A stretch of DNA of 64,000 nt, taken from positions 62,001 to 126,000 of the forward strand of contig CAAGAX010000060.1 of the NCBI GenBank assembly GCA_900767915.1. The letters are read 5' to 3'. The notes below the pieces were generated by a model, which did not search any database, had not been told where the DNA came from, and worked only from the letters and a program-made list of their open reading frames with translations. This DNA comes from Acholeplasmatales bacterium. Lineage in GTDB: Bacteria > Bacillota_I > Bacilli_A > Acholeplasmatales > Anaeroplasmataceae. The translations under genes were made by a program, and so were the position numbers. Positions 46,598-54,591 of this stretch are shown piece by piece; the first letter of the stretch is position 1, and every line of letters starts with the position of its first letter.

Positions 46598-46750
46598 TTA
46601 CCATCTTGCAGCTCCAATTATTACAAGAAGAATGAATAAAACAAGAATTAAAGCATAGCTAGAACCACTACGTCTGTTATTGCATCCACATTGATACATT
46701 GGCATATATCCATAGTTTCCATATCCATAGCCTGGTGTTTGATAAAACAT
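46598..46750 (-). CDS. YjcZ-type sporulation protein
   Basis: This 50-residue protein starts MFYQTPGYGYGNYGY, has a CGC pair near residue 21, a basic RRSGSS stretch, and then SYALILVLFILLVIIGAARW. The head of Gly/Tyr repeats and the single helix of this type mark YjcZ/YhfO-like sporulation peptides, often abundant in spores. The helix core YALILVLFILLVIIG is identical to the 30-residue peptide at 21839. GGAGGTGAG precedes the ATG with ideal spacing. Confidence 0.85.
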   Translation of the reverse strand: MFYQTPGYGYGNYGYMPMYQCGCNNRRSGSSYALILVLFILLVIIGAARW

Positions 46751-46806
46751 TATCTCACCTCCTACATTAACTTATGTGAGAGATTCAATAATGAATAGAT
46801 AAATGC

Positions 46807-46983
46807 CTATTTATTATTAGGATTTTCTTCAATAGACAATCCTAAAAAGGTTTCAATTCTTCTTAATCTATTATTTAGATTTCTAAGCTTTCTATTTATT
46901 TCCTCTAGCTCATAATAAATTCTATTTATTTGCATGTTTTCATAATATTCAGGATTATATTGTCCTTTATTTGATTTAAACAT
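46807..46983 (-). CDS. small coiled-coil protein of unknown function
   Basis: The 58-residue product is MFKSNKGQYNPEYYENM followed by a heptad-like helix (IYYELEEINRKLRNL then RLRRIETFLGL) and a short polar tail. I do not recognise a family. GGTGAT lies four bases before the ATG. It lies between a YjcZ gene and ylbD and is divergent from the latter, so a spore or sporulation role is a fair guess but not shown. Confidence 0.7.
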   Translation of the reverse strand: MFKSNKGQYNPEYYENMQINRIYYELEEINRKLRNLNNRLRRIETFLGLSIEENPNNK

Positions 46984-47015
46984 TCTATCACCAAAAAATT
47001 ATATGTATTGGTTTC

Positions 47016-47042
47016 ACAAATTATACAAATAAACATATATTA
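47016..47042 (+). promoter_or_regulatory. sigma-K-type (late sporulation) promoter before ylbDE
   Basis: AC (47016-47017), a 16-base spacer and CATATATTA (47034-47042) match the sigma-K form AC-N16/17-CATAnnnTA. No sigma-A promoter is visible there. Confidence 0.45.
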
Positions 47043-47057
47043 AATTAGGTGTATAGT

Positions 47058-47438
47058 ATGAGTGAAAAGCTTGATGAATTTAAGAAATTTGTAAAGGCTC
47101 ATCCATTACTTAAAACTGAGGTTTCCTCTAAAAGGAAAACATGGCAGGAGCTATATGAGGATTTCGTTTTATTAGGTGAGGACGCCTTTACTGAGGATAA
47201 TAATACTAAAAGCGAGGTAAAGAAAAATAGCTCTAATAATTCAACAGAGGATTTAATTAAAACAATTGTAGGCTATGTTAAGAAAATAGATCCTGATCAG
47301 GTCACTAAGACTGTAACAAGTATTCAAAAGGTTTTAGAGCTAATTGGAGGAATTGGAGCTGGTAGTGCATCTGGTGCTTTAGCTAAAAAGTCAACTGGAG
47401 ATCCTTTATTTGATAAAAGATTTGATGAGTGGTATTAA
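47058..47438 (+). CDS. ylbD: YlbD-like putative spore coat protein
   Basis: The 126-residue protein begins MSEKLDEFKKFVKAHPLLKTEV, continues RKTWQELYEDFVLLGED, and ends with FDKRFDEWY. The short charged helix, the HP(L/K)L motif and the TWQ(E/D)(L/Y)Y(E/D) core are those of YlbD, a coat-associated protein of Bacilli. A middle region is rich in Ser and Asn, then a Gly/Ala-rich helix (IGGIGAGSASGALAKKS). The ATG at 47058 follows AGGTG; the GTG at 47049 overlaps it. The stop shares a base with the ylbE start. Confidence 0.75.
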   Translation: MSEKLDEFKKFVKAHPLLKTEVSSKRKTWQELYEDFVLLGEDAFTEDNNTKSEVKKNSSNNSTEDLIKTIVGYVKKIDPDQVTKTVTSIQKVLELIGGIGAGSASGALAKKSTGDPLFDKRFDEWY

Positions 47439-47656
47439 TGGATTATATGGAATATTTATATGAGCATTTAGATTTATTAATGTATTTGAGATATCATCCT
47501 AGATGGTATAAAATATTATATTACGATTCCTCTATGTTTAATGTATTTATTAAGGAGGCTAAAGAAAGCTTGAAAATTAGAGGTATTGATAAGCTTGAGA
47601 GATTAAAAAATAATTTTAATTTAATTTATAATTTAGCAGGAATCTTCAATAAATAG
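47438..47656 (+). CDS. ylbE: YlbE-like protein
   Basis: The 72-residue product has the YlbE pattern of a helical start and LRYHPRWYKILYYDSSMFNVFIKEAK, close to the LR.nP.WYR.Ls..P..l..Fe.eAk core of that family. Its function is unknown. It overlaps the ylbD stop by one base (TAATG), and the order ylbD-ylbE-ylbF is as in Bacillus subtilis. Confidence 0.75.
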   Translation: MDYMEYLYEHLDLLMYLRYHPRWYKILYYDSSMFNVFIKEAKESLKIRGIDKLERLKNNFNLIYNLAGIFNK

Positions 47657-47670
47657 ATTCTTGTTTTTTT
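47638..47670 (+). terminator. ylbDE terminator
   Basis: AGGAATCT pairs with AGATTCTT (one G-U pair), then TGTTTTTTT. Confidence 0.75.
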
Positions 47671-47811
47671 AAAAATAGTAAGACTTTTATATTTTTTGTT
47701 GTAATACTAGAAGATTTAAATAAAATATAGTACAATATATCTAATGTATTTTAATTATTTTCTTATATGATATTAGATTTTTCTTAATAGAGTAAATAAA
47801 ACTAGTACTTT

Positions 47812-47840
47812 TTATTGTAGAGTGATTGCATAAGTATAAT
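47812..47840 (+). promoter_or_regulatory. promoter of ylbF
   Basis: TTATTG (47812-47817), 17-base spacer, TATAAT (47835-47840), 14 bases before the start codon, so the leader is very short. Confidence 0.55.
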
Positions 47841-47854
47841 AGTATGAGGTATAT

Positions 47855-48202
47855 ATGAATTTAGAAGATATTTATATTAATGAATTAAAAAAGGAGCCTA
47901 TATTTCAAAGGCTTATTGAACTAAAAAAAATAATTGATAAAAAATATGGAATGAAAATTGTTTCATTTAAAAATAAGGAAGCCTTATATTTAGAAGCAAA
48001 AGAAAAAAAATATATGGATTTAGAAAAAGCTAGAAAAGAATTTCAAAGAGTAAAGGCCGAGCTTTATTCTTATGAGGAGGTAAAAGAATATTTTCTAGTT
48101 GAACAAGAAGTGAATAAAATGATTGAGAATGATATGAATGAGCTAAAGAAGGCTATTTCAAATAAATTTTTAGAAAATGAATCAATCAGTTTGAAAGTAT
48201 AA
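47855..48202 (+). CDS. ylbF: YlbF family regulator
   Basis: This 115-residue all-helical protein resembles the YlbF/YmcA (Com_YlbF) family; in Bacillus subtilis YlbF, YmcA and YaaT form an Fe-S complex that affects RNase Y and so competence, biofilm and sporulation. The KEALYLEAKEKKYMDLEKARKEFQRVK stretch and EVKEYFLVEQEVNKMI give the family outline. No cysteine is present, so cluster binding is not through this chain. AGGT precedes the ATG. The next ylb genes of Bacillus (ylbG, rsmD, coaD) are missing; a stretch of decayed DNA follows. Confidence 0.7.
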   Translation: MNLEDIYINELKKEPIFQRLIELKKIIDKKYGMKIVSFKNKEALYLEAKEKKYMDLEKARKEFQRVKAELYSYEEVKEYFLVEQEVNKMIENDMNELKKAISNKFLENESISLKV

Positions 48203-48777
48203 TAGCCATGTTAATCATTTTAATAACACCAAAAAGCTTAAAAATTAATAAAGCTAGATTGCAAGAATAAAATTTACAATTAGGGATTTATCATGTGGAT
48301 GAATCCTATTTTTTTATATTTAGATTGTTTATATTTAATTTTTATAATTCTTCATAAAAAACTTATAAGATGTTTTAAAACTAAATTACTTTTTTGGATA
48401 ATTATTTATACAATTTATTATTTTTATAGATATTAATTAGTTATTTTAGTTAAATCAATTCCCTTAGGATAATATTTTCTTATCAATCGGTTGAAATTTT
48501 CATTTGAAACACTTTTAAAAATGATATGCGTGAGAAATATATTTTTAAAGCCTTATTATTATATGCTTTATGTGATGGAACTATAGATCCTAATTCTTGT
48601 GAATAAGTTGAAGAAAAATAGTATGCCTTGGAATCTTGACATAGAAAAATATTCTTATAATGAAATTTTTTCTGATATTAACGATTTTTTAGTTGAAAAA
48701 GAAATAAAATATGTTGATGAATATGGAATGAATTCAAAATGTTAGTTATACATTTAAATAAATAAAAATTATTTCAT
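48203..48777. other. long non-coding or decayed stretch between ylbF and rpsP
   Basis: About 575 bases without a full gene. Two short open pieces stand out: 48526-48606 (26 codons starting MREKYIFKALLLYALCDG) and 48623-48745 (40 codons starting MPWNLDIEKYSYNEIFSD). They are in different frames, lack good ribosome sites and look like fragments of a dead gene of unknown family. The rest is featureless AT. Confidence 0.45.
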
Positions 48778-48822
48778 CTGTCAAGAAAAAATGCTTGACA
48801 GATACTTTATATATGGTATAAT
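48778..48822 (+). promoter_or_regulatory. strong rpsP promoter embedded in an inverted repeat
   Basis: TTGACA (48795-48800), 16-base spacer, extended TGGTATAAT (hexamer 48817-48822). CTGTCAAG (48778-48785) is the exact reverse complement of CTTGACAG (48794-48801), so the -35 element lies in one arm of an 8-bp inverted repeat. Confidence 0.8.
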
Positions 48823-48855
48823 ACCTTTGTAAATTTTTAAAAGGAGTGTATTAAA

Positions 48856-49101
48856 ATGGTTAAAATTAGATTACAAAGATTTGGTGCACACAAGGCTCCA
48901 AAGTATCGTATTGTTGCTGCTGACTCTAGATCTCCACGTGATGGTAAATTCCTTGAGATTTTAGGTACATATAATCCATTAACTAATCCAGCTACTGTTA
49001 CAGTTGATGCTGAAAAGGTTCAAGCTTGGTTAAAGAATGGTGCTCAACCTACTGTTACTGTAAAGAATATTTTAGTTGCTAATAACGTTATTTCTAAGTA
49101 A
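48856..49101 (+). CDS. rpsP: 30S ribosomal protein S16
   Basis: The 81-residue protein starts VKIRLQRFGAHKAPKYRIV, then AADSRSPRDGKFLEILGTYNP, both diagnostic of S16. AAAGGAG precedes the ATG. khpA follows after 11 bases. In most Bacilli the operon continues to rimM and trmD; here a terminator follows khpA. Confidence 0.98.
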   Translation: MVKIRLQRFGAHKAPKYRIVAADSRSPRDGKFLEILGTYNPLTNPATVTVDAEKVQAWLKNGAQPTVTVKNILVANNVISK

Positions 49102-49112
49102 GAGGTGCTACA

Positions 49113-49361
49113 ATGATAAAGTTTGAAGAGTTAATTGCTAGTTTAATTCTTCCTTTAGTAGCCTATCCTCAGGATGTAGAAATTGTGTTGTTAAACGAGA
49201 CTGAAGATAATCTTGAGTATCAGGTTAAATTAAATCCAAGTGATTTAGGTCGTGTAATTGGTAAGAACGGTAATATTGCAAAGGCTATTCGTACTGTATT
49301 ATACGCTGGTGCTTCTAAAGAAGGAAAGAAGATTCACCTAGATATTGATGGGAAAGAATAA
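49113..49361 (+). CDS. khpA: KH-domain RNA-binding protein KhpA
   Basis: KhpA is a small RNA-binding protein that partners with KhpB and affects cell division and elongation. The 82-residue product has the KH core LGRVIGKNGNIAKAIRTVL (about 47-65), with the GxxG loop GKNG. It follows rpsP, the standard order. Confidence 0.94.
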   Translation: MIKFEELIASLILPLVAYPQDVEIVLLNETEDNLEYQVKLNPSDLGRVIGKNGNIAKAIRTVLYAGASKEGKKIHLDIDGKE

Positions 49362-49384
49362 AAGAGGGAAACCTCTTTTTTTTC
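49359..49384 (+). terminator. rpsP-khpA terminator
   Basis: AAAAGAGG, loop GAAA, CCTCTTTT, then more T. GAAA is a stable tetraloop. Confidence 0.9.
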
Positions 49385-49517
49385 TAAGTGATTAATACAT
49401 GTATTATTTTATCAAAAATTTTATATTATTATTAGTCTAATTAATTTTTTATTAAAATTTTGTTTATTTTTTAATCTTTTGGTAGTACAATTGACTTATA
49501 TTTAAGGAGACTTTGTT

Positions 49518-50435
49518 ATGGCTATTAAAATTTATACGGATGCTAGTTCAAATCTATTTAAAAAAATATTAGATGATAAAGGATTAGACATTGTCGTTTT
49601 ACCGATGACACTAGAAATTGATGATAAAAAATATATATGCTATAAGGATGATATAGATGTTGAAGAGATGTCTAAGGATTTCTATTTGAAAATGCAAGAA
49701 GGTTTAAGACCAAAAACATCATTAATAAGTCCAGGATTATTTATGGAGTCTTGCCAAGAAGAAATAAAAAAAGGTAATAAGGTAATATATATTTCATTAG
49801 CTAGTGGTATATCAGGAAGCTTTCAAAGTGCCACTTTAATTAAAAATCAAATTAATGAAGAATATAATGATTATATAGTTGAAGTAATTGATTCTAAAAC
49901 TGCAGGCTTTGGTGAAGGAATGATTGCTATAAAGGCATTTAATTATGTTAAAGAAGGATTAGAATTTCAAGATGTAGTTAAGAAGACTAATGAATATGTT
50001 TATAATGTAAGAAGTGAATTTACTGTTGACAATATTCAATATTTAGCTCAAACTGGTAGAGTTTCTAAATTAGCTAGTACTATTGCTAGTGTATTATCAA
50101 TAAAACCTTTATTATATGGCTCTAATGAGGGTAAAATAGAGGTTACTTCTAAGGTAAGAGGACGTAATATGGCAATTAATGCACTTGCAGATCAGGTGAT
50201 AAAGAATATAAAGGATAAGAATAGCCTTGTTTATATTGCTCATTGTAATTCAATAGATTATGCTAATAAGCTTAAGGATTTATTAAATAAAGCTGATATT
50301 AATAATATAGAAATTTATTATTATGATTTGGTAACAGGAGCTCATGTAGGACCAGGTACAATAGCTGTTTTCTATGAGGGCGAAACACGAGAAATTGAAA
50401 AAAAGAATTTTATTCAATCTTTTTTACATAAATAA
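49518..50435 (+). CDS. DegV family fatty-acid-binding protein
   Basis: DegV/FakB proteins bind a fatty acid and present it to the kinase FakA for phosphorylation, feeding exogenous fatty acids into phospholipids. The 305-residue protein has KIYTDASSNL at the start, the PKTSLISPG ligand-region motif (about 75-83), YISLASGISGSFQSA (about 95-109) and the C-terminal GAHVGPGTIAVFYEG. A second DegV gene lies at 59145. fakA is not in the window. AAGGAG precedes the ATG. Confidence 0.88.
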   Translation: MAIKIYTDASSNLFKKILDDKGLDIVVLPMTLEIDDKKYICYKDDIDVEEMSKDFYLKMQEGLRPKTSLISPGLFMESCQEEIKKGNKVIYISLASGISGSFQSATLIKNQINEEYNDYIVEVIDSKTAGFGEGMIAIKAFNYVKEGLEFQDVVKKTNEYVYNVRSEFTVDNIQYLAQTGRVSKLASTIASVLSIKPLLYGSNEGKIEVTSKVRGRNMAINALADQVIKNIKDKNSLVYIAHCNSIDYANKLKDLLNKADINNIEIYYYDLVTGAHVGPGTIAVFYEGETREIEKKNFIQSFLHK

Positions 50436-50441
50436 AAAAAG

Positions 50442-50474
50442 ATAGCACTTAGGTATTATATATTTAAGTGCTAT
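50442..50474 (+). terminator. DegV terminator
   Basis: ATAGCACTTA (50442-50451) and TAAGTGCTAT (50465-50474) pair perfectly, followed by TATTATT. Confidence 0.7.
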
Positions 50475-50493
50475 TATTATTAGAGGTGCTTTA

Positions 50494-52488
50494 ATGGATA
50501 ATAAATTTAGTTACTATATAAAAAAATATTTACCTTATTTATTGTTATTATTATTTACCTTTTTTGCTTGTTATTTATTATTTATTGCAAAAGGTTATCC
50601 TAATGGAGATGATTCTGATTATCATTTCGCTAATATTTATGATCAATATAAAGCTTTATTAGAAGGAAATACAAGTTTAATATCCCCTTATCTTGCATCA
50701 GGCGTTGGAGTCGGTAAAAAGCTTTTTTATTCTCCTATTCCGCATTTAGTAGTTGCCTCTTTAGGAGTCATTTTAAAGCCCTTTAATATTTCTTTATTAA
50801 CTAGCTTTAAAATTGTAATATTTCTTTCTATTTATATTTCTGGAATTTTTATGTATCGTTTAGGAATGCATATCTCAAAAAATAAGCTTATTCCTTCAAT
50901 TGTTGCTGCTTCTATATTTGTATTATATCCTTATAGATTATTTGATTTTTATTGTAGAATTGCCTTTGCTGAGGGTTTTGCAATTATGTTTTTACCATTA
51001 TTTTATATGGGATTATATGATATATTAAATAATAAAAATGAAAGAATATTACCTTATATTGAAGTAATTTTAGGAGCAGTTTTATTATTTTTATCTCATA
51101 ATATTACAGCTTTATATGCTTTTGTTTTTGGTATTATTTATATTATATTTAATTATAAAAAGGCTATTAAGCTATTTAAAAATAAGAATTTATTAATATA
51201 TTCTATTATTTCTATTTGTTTAATTTTAGGTTTAGCCTTATTTAATATTGTAACTCAGCTTGAACTACTAAGTATGAATTATTATAATATAAGTGAGCCT
51301 GAAAGAATGTGGACTAATATTGAAGCTGTTAAATCAAGAACATATGATTGTTTAAGCTATTCTGGATTTTTAAATTTTTATTGGTTGACTAGCAATTATG
51401 GTAACTTTTTTTCATTTGATAATCTAACTATGTGCTTAGTATTATTTGTTTTATATTCTGGTTTAGCTATAGTTATTGATTTAGCTTTAAGTGAAGTAAA
51501 AGGTCTTAAATATTTTCATTTTATTATTTCATTTATTATTTATTTCGTTTTAATAGGGATTACTAATAGCAGACTAGAGGTATTATTAGGTGGAATCATC
51601 TTTGCAGTATTATATTTATTTATTAGTATTTCTAAAGAAAAGGAAGATAATAGTAAAATATTTAAGAATATAGATTTTTGGTATTATATTGCAATGTCTT
51701 TGGTAGTATTGTTGTTAATTACACAGGATTTTGTTTGGGATATAATGCCTGAAGCATTACTTAAAATTCAATTTCCATGGCGTTTATGGGCTTTTATAAG
51801 TTTATATGCATCAATTTTATTTATATATATATTAAGTTCATCTAAAAGTAAATTTGTTGTTTATTTTATGGCTATTTTAACTGGTTTTTTAATGGTAGCT
51901 AATCAACCGTTATTAGAAAAACGATTAAATTATCAAAATAGTGAAATTCCTTCCTTTAGATATGATATAGATGATGATGTTTATAATCATTTTATGTCGA
52001 TAGGTGCATGCTTAGAGTATTATCCAAAATGCTTTTATCCTTCATCATCATATAAAAGTGAATATAGAAATTCATTATATTATAAAATTTATAATGAATT
52101 ATATAGGAACTTTAATGGCAATCCTTATTCATTAGATCCTGTATTATTAGAAGGTAAAGGAAATATTGAAGTTATTAATAAAAAAGCACCGGTGTATGAT
52201 ATTAACTTTGTTATCTCTGAGGATTGTTTAGTTCAATTACCTTTATTATATTATCCTGGATATAGTATTTCTATTGAAAATAGCAATGAAAAAATAAAAG
52301 CCATTGAGGTAGATGGATTAGTTTCATTTAAGTTGCAAAAGGGAGAATATCATATTACTACTAATTATATAGGAACTAATTCAATGAAAGCTTCTATGGT
52401 AATTAGATATATATCATATGCAGGTTTTATAGTATTTAGTTTCTATGGATTTATTATTGATATAAGAAGAAAAGAAGGATTATTTTAA
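50494..52488 (+). CDS. large polytopic membrane protein, GT-C-like fold (PTPS-related type)
   Basis: The 664-residue protein has about eleven hydrophobic segments in the first 460 residues and a soluble, beta-rich C-terminal domain closed by a last helix (about 638-656). The first loop carries GDDSDYHFANIYDQYKAL, placing acidic residues where GT-C glycosyltransferases have their catalytic Asp. The pattern is that of proteins annotated 6-pyruvoyl-tetrahydropterin-synthase-related, a misnomer for a family of putative membrane glycosyltransferases. Substrate unknown. It overlaps the next gene by one base. Confidence 0.65.
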   Translation: MDNKFSYYIKKYLPYLLLLLFTFFACYLLFIAKGYPNGDDSDYHFANIYDQYKALLEGNTSLISPYLASGVGVGKKLFYSPIPHLVVASLGVILKPFNISLLTSFKIVIFLSIYISGIFMYRLGMHISKNKLIPSIVAASIFVLYPYRLFDFYCRIAFAEGFAIMFLPLFYMGLYDILNNKNERILPYIEVILGAVLLFLSHNITALYAFVFGIIYIIFNYKKAIKLFKNKNLLIYSIISICLILGLALFNIVTQLELLSMNYYNISEPERMWTNIEAVKSRTYDCLSYSGFLNFYWLTSNYGNFFSFDNLTMCLVLFVLYSGLAIVIDLALSEVKGLKYFHFIISFIIYFVLIGITNSRLEVLLGGIIFAVLYLFISISKEKEDNSKIFKNIDFWYYIAMSLVVLLLITQDFVWDIMPEALLKIQFPWRLWAFISLYASILFIYILSSSKSKFVVYFMAILTGFLMVANQPLLEKRLNYQNSEIPSFRYDIDDDVYNHFMSIGACLEYYPKCFYPSSSYKSEYRNSLYYKIYNELYRNFNGNPYSLDPVLLEGKGNIEVINKKAPVYDINFVISEDCLVQLPLLYYPGYSISIENSNEKIKAIEVDGLVSFKLQKGEYHITTNYIGTNSMKASMVIRYISYAGFIVFSFYGFIIDIRRKEGLF

Positions 52489-53261
52489 TGGATTTGTTTT
52501 TAAAAATATTTATTACCTTTTTAGCTGGAATGGGAGCTGGATTAGGTACAGGCTTTGCTGGAATGAGTGCTGCTGCGGTTATTACTCCTTTATTAGTTAC
52601 TTTTTTGAAAATTGACCCCTTTATGGCTGTTGGAATAGCTTTAATATCTGATGTTTTAGCTAGCGGAGTTTCTGCTATTACCTATGGAAAGAATAAGAAT
52701 TTGGATATTAAAAATGGTTTAGTTATGATGGTTTTTGTTTTAGGCTTTACTATTTTAGGTAGCTATGTTTCAAGCTTACTTCCATCTATGACAATGGGAA
52801 CATTTTCTGTGGTAATGACATTTTTGTTAGGTGTAAAGTTTATTTTTAAGCCTGTTTTAGGAGTGAAGGAAAGTGTTCAAAATGAAACCAATAAAAAGAA
52901 GCTTATTAAATCTATTATTTTTGGTATATTGATTGGATTTATTTGTGGTTTTGTTGGAGCTGGTGGAGGAATGATGATGTTATTAGTTTTAACAACAGCT
53001 TTAGGCTATGAGTTGAAAAAAGCAGTTGGAACTAGTGTATTTATTATGACATTTACAGCTTTAACTGGAGCGATATCTCATTTCGCTATTGGTGGTACTC
53101 CTGATTGGCTTATTTGTATACTATGCGTAGTTTTTACATTTATATGGGCTAGAATTGCATCAGTAATAGCTAATAGGGTTAAACCTATTGTTTTGAATAG
53201 AATAACTGGTGTTATTCTTGTTGTTTTAGGAATAGTTGTTTTGATATTTCAATTTTGTTAA
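52488..53261 (+). CDS. TauE/SafE family permease
   Basis: The 257-residue protein has eight hydrophobic segments and two glycine-rich repeats, GTGFAGMSAAAVITPLL (about 21-37) and GFVGAGGGMMMLLVL (about 154-168), the internal duplication typical of TauE/SafE. The family exports sulfite, sulfonates or other small organic anions. Substrate cannot be told. It starts on the stop codon of the preceding membrane protein. Confidence 0.85.
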   Translation: MDLFLKIFITFLAGMGAGLGTGFAGMSAAAVITPLLVTFLKIDPFMAVGIALISDVLASGVSAITYGKNKNLDIKNGLVMMVFVLGFTILGSYVSSLLPSMTMGTFSVVMTFLLGVKFIFKPVLGVKESVQNETNKKKLIKSIIFGILIGFICGFVGAGGGMMMLLVLTTALGYELKKAVGTSVFIMTFTALTGAISHFAIGGTPDWLICILCVVFTFIWARIASVIANRVKPIVLNRITGVILVVLGIVVLIFQFC

Positions 53262-53263
53262 TT

Positions 53264-53302
53264 AAAAAGCATAGAATTTATATAATGTTCTATGCTTTTT
53301 TT
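53264..53302 (+). terminator. terminator after the TauE/SafE gene
   Basis: AAAAAGCATAGAA (53264-53276) pairs exactly with TTCTATGCTTTTT (53288-53300), then TT. Confidence 0.9.
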
Positions 53303-53376
53303 AGGATCTATATTTAAATATTATATATTGAACTTATTAAAGGAGGACTATTTTTTTAAAAAGCATATAAAAACTG

Positions 53377-53405
53377 TTGACAATTAATTTTATTTTATGT
53401 ATAAT
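53377..53405 (+). promoter_or_regulatory. consensus promoter of the tRNA-Leu gene
   Basis: TTGACA, 17-base spacer, TATAAT: a perfect sigma-A promoter 33 bases before the tRNA. Confidence 0.9.
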
Positions 53406-53438
53406 TAATCACGCAATCGCTTGATTGTTTATCTATAT

Positions 53439-53522
53439 GCCCGAATGGCGGAACTGGCAGACGCGCTAGACTTAGAATCTAGTTCCCTCGGAGTGCAGGT
53501 TCGATTCCTGTTTCGGGCACCA
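53439..53522 (+). tRNA. tRNA-Leu (UAG)
   Basis: Acceptor arms GCCCGAA (53439-53445) and TTCGGGC (53512-53518) pair fully, followed by A and an encoded CCA. The anticodon stem CTAGA/TCTAG holds loop CTTAGAA with anticodon TAG. The T arm has GGTTCGATTCC. The 84-base length with a long variable arm (TTCCCTCGGAGT region) is right for a class II leucine tRNA, which reads CUN codons. The gene marks the left border of a small foreign-looking island. Confidence 0.96.
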
Positions 53523-53535
53523 GTATTGTAATTAT

Positions 53536-53568
53536 AAGGTTGATACTTGTTGTCAGCCTTTTATTTTT
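53536..53568 (+). terminator. tRNA-Leu terminator
   Basis: AAGGTTGA and TCAGCCTT (one G-U pair) enclose a nine-base loop; a T-rich run follows. Confidence 0.8.
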
Positions 53569-53847
53569 GCTAAAACGTACTAAAATAGCCTTATTTAATT
53601 AATTTTTGCCTATATTTCTCTTTTACGTCATGAGATCCGGCTTTATTCTTAATGAATTTATAGCTAAAATCTTATGACTTTTTTGTTTTTAAAATAGCTG
53701 CTTACACGATTTATAGCAAGGGTGCTAGTAAATTGACACGATTACTATTTATACCTCTTTTATCTCTTATTTTTCTCAAAACAGTGGCAAAATTAGCATA
53801 AAATGTTATAATTCCTCTAAATAGAGAAAATAATGGAGGATTCCGTG
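53569..53847. other. non-coding entry to the tRNA-linked island
   Basis: No gene is seen. Base use differs from the flanks (GATCCGGC, ACGTCATG, GACACGATT), and it ends in a promoter: extended -10 TGTTATAAT (hexamer 53807-53812) with a weak GTGGCA at 53784. It has the look of a right- or left-end segment of a mobile element, but no integrase or duplicated tRNA end was found. Confidence 0.45.
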
Positions 53848-54042
53848 ATGAACTATGCAGAAGCGGTTAAAACCTTGAGAAAGAAAATGATATTTTCACA
53901 AATGGAATTTGCTGATTATCTCGGCGTCTCTTTCGGAACTATCAATAGGTGGGAGAATGATAGATTCACTCCTACTGTTAAGGCTAAAAGAAAATTAGCG
54001 CCATTATTTAAGGAATATAATATTGAAGTTACCGAGGATTAG
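53848..54042 (+). CDS. small XRE-type helix-turn-helix regulator
   Basis: The 64-residue protein is little more than an HTH_3 domain: AVKTLRKKMIFSQMEFADYLGVSFGTINRWENDRFTP shows both helices and the WENxR hallmark, split here into TINRWENDRFTP. The ATG at 53848 follows GGAGGA; an ATG at 53833 overlaps it. GC content is visibly above the host genes. It stands 12 bases before a truncated UvrD helicase gene, a pairing found in defence and restriction loci, and probably controlled it. Confidence 0.8.
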   Translation: MNYAEAVKTLRKKMIFSQMEFADYLGVSFGTINRWENDRFTPTVKAKRKLAPLFKEYNIEVTED

Positions 54043-54054
54043 GAGTGATAGTTC

Positions 54055-54591
54055 ATGTTTCAAAAGCTGAAATTTAAAGAAGCTAATGACAAACAACTTG
54101 AAGCAATAAAAAATATCAACGGTCCTCTTTTGATTGTGGCAGGACCTGGCACTGGCAAAACCTATACTTTGATAAACAGAGCTTTGAATTTGATTGTCAA
54201 TTATGGAGTGTCTCTATCATCAATCTTGTTTGCCACCTTCACTGAAAAAGCGGCTAATGAATTGATAACAAGATTGTCTGTTGAGCTTGCCAAGTACAAT
54301 ATCGATTTTAACCCCGAGGATATGTATATCGGAACATTCCATTCAATTTGCTTGAAAATAATCAAAGACAACGTGAGCCTTTCAACACTGAAAAAGAACT
54401 TTAAATTGTATTACCAGTTTGATCAGCAATATTTCATATACAGGCATTTTGGCGATTTTAAAAGTATACCTCAGTTTGATTTTTATTTTAAGAATGGTAG
54501 CTACTGGGATAAATGCTCTTCAATAATGAAGATATTATTGCAAGAAAGGTTAACAAAATTGAATAAAAAAAGAAGAAAAAAACAAGCGTGA
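54055..54591 (+). pseudogene. truncated UvrD/PcrA-type helicase
   Basis: The 178-residue open frame has the start of a superfamily 1A helicase: ANDKQLEAIKNINGPLLIVAGPGTGKT (Q motif and Walker A, the latter at about 29-36), FATFTEKAANEL (motif Ia) and IGTFHSICLKII (motif Ib). It stops before motif II, so no ATPase or helicase activity is possible; intact members have 600 or more residues. From about 54500 the reading looks out of frame: another frame gives NNEDIIARKVNKIE, a better helicase-like continuation, so a frameshift preceded the truncation. It has higher GC than the host genes up to about 54.5 kb, then the composition drops. Confidence 0.75.

Noticed and set aside
48521..48586. Alternative small frame starting at 48521
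   Set aside because: It overlaps the MREKYIF fragment in another frame, has no ribosome site and no recognisable pattern.
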